Below, piece after piece: positions 5,115 through 5,780 of a stretch of 5,780 bases of DNA. The notes below the pieces were generated by a model. That model ran no database searches. It saw only the letters and a program-made list of their open reading frames with translations, and was not told the origin of the DNA. The position numbers and the translations under genes were made by a program. Origin of the DNA: JARKQH01 sp964631605 (GTDB lineage Bacteria; Verrucomicrobiota; Verrucomicrobiia; Limisphaerales; UBA8199); assembly GCA_964631605.1 (NCBI GenBank), contig CAZVYG010000143.1, positions 1-5,780 of the forward strand, written 5' to 3'. Position 1 is the first letter of the stretch, and each line of letters starts with the position of its first letter.

Positions 5115-5780
5115 ATGTGGGGCGGTTTCCAGCGCGACTGGCAGGTGATTTCCGGCAAGAAGTATTGGAGTGACGGCACGCCCGTCGCCGGACAACAGTT
5201 CGAATACTCGTTCGATGACATTGGCAACCGCACCGGCACGAAGGCCGGAGGCGATGAGAATGGCGTAGGCCTCCGCTCGGCGGCGTATTCGGCGAACAAC
5301 GTGAACCAATACACCAGCCGGGACGTGCCGGGCGCGGTGGACGTGATGGGGATTGCCTTTGCGACGAACACCGTGATGGTCAACGGCCAGGGCGTGTATC
5401 GCAAGGGCGAATACTTCCGGAAGGAATTGAGCGTGAACAGCGCCTTGGCCCCGGCATGGACGAGCATCACGGTCAATGCCACCGGCCAAGCCAGCGTCAG
5501 CGGCAACGCGCTCTTGGCCAAGGCCCAGGAACAGTTTTGGCACGATGCGGACGGCAATCTCGCCTCCGACAGCCTTTGGACAAACACTTGGAGCGCTGAG
5601 ACCCGCCTTTTGAAGACGGAGAGCGCGAGCGGTGTTCCACTTTCCGGCCGAAAGCGGGAGGAGTGGACTTACCGCCCCGACGGGCGCTGGATCGAGCGGA
5701 TCGTTTCCACCAACAACGGCTCGACCTACTACCCGGCATGGACCAACCGTTACGTCTGGGACGGGCAGGTGCTGCTGGCC
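5115..5780 (+). pseudogene. YD-repeat (RHS family) protein fragment, downstream part, runs off window
   Basis: Open from just after the TAG at 5028-5030 to the window end, in the same frame as the upstream fragment. Clear YD-type coding begins at about 5139 with WQVISGKKYWSDG, then EYSFDDIGNRT (5202-5234), FWHDADGNL (5535-5561) and EWTYRPDGRW (5661-5690). The spaced aromatic-x-aromatic-x-x-D-G-N/R patterns are the repeat signature. The upstream fragment ends at ADGS and this one resumes at WQV, so the native linker (expected to resemble YW.Y.YD.LGQV) is missing or scrambled. An ATG at 5115 could start translation, but it has no Shine-Dalgarno sequence and would give a headless shell fragment. 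No polymorphic C-terminal toxin is visible inside the window. The part beyond 5780 could be intact or also broken. Confidence 0.75.

Noticed and set aside
4795..5138. Classical insertion sequence with transposase
   Set aside because: No transposase-like frame and no clear target-site duplication. The size and nested palindromes fit a non-autonomous element better.
4661..5173. Plus-strand frame of 170 residues across element copy 2
   Set aside because: Out of frame with the YD-repeat coding sequence and explained by the repeat DNA.
4830..5543. Minus-strand frame of 237 residues
   Set aside because: Antisense to the YD-repeat fragment and the palindromic element, with no recognisable domain.

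Overview
Overview. This is GC-rich bacterial chromosome. The best guess for the host is Verrucomicrobiota, perhaps a Limisphaerales/Pedosphaera-like lineage. That guess rests on recalled resemblance, not on a search: the secreted FKBP with a Pro-rich tail, the YD-repeat (RHS) wording, and GC-rich hairpin repeats that I associate with those genomes. The window has a quiet left two thirds with three intact genes and a repeat-ridden right third built around a broken YD-repeat gene.

Left and centre (1-3972). A complete pyruvate kinase gene runs on the minus strand (84-1517), divergent from a secreted FKBP-type prolyl isomerase on the plus strand (1689-2585). The 171-bp gap between them holds a good -35/-10 candidate for pyk. 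Right after the FKBP gene is a short broken frame (2595-2789): a signal peptide plus about 40 residues of a secreted protein. It is cut off just upstream of an intact secreted protein that joins a peroxiredoxin-like domain to a TlpA-like thioredoxin domain (2854-3972). FKBP and the redoxin-thioredoxin protein are both exported folding or redox proteins, but the broken frame lies between them and the redoxin gene seems to have its own promoter, so an operon is not supported.

Right (3973-5780). No convincing intact gene is present. From left to right the region holds: a partial copy of a dispersed element (4117-4312); a GC hairpin followed by TTTT (4366-4387); two families of 8-bp tandem repeats (4404-4467 and 4479-4580); a fragment of a YD-repeat protein (from 4614); a full copy of the dispersed element (4795 to at least 5069); and more of the YD-repeat protein in the same frame, running off the window. 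The full element is a set of concentric inverted repeats centred near 4965, with a stop codon inside it.

Assessment. I see no new defence, toxin or enzyme system. The most unusual object is the concentric palindromic, MITE/REP-like element. Its two copies differ evenly across codon positions but are identical in the hairpin core and in one stem arm, which suggests DNA or RNA structure is what is conserved, not protein.
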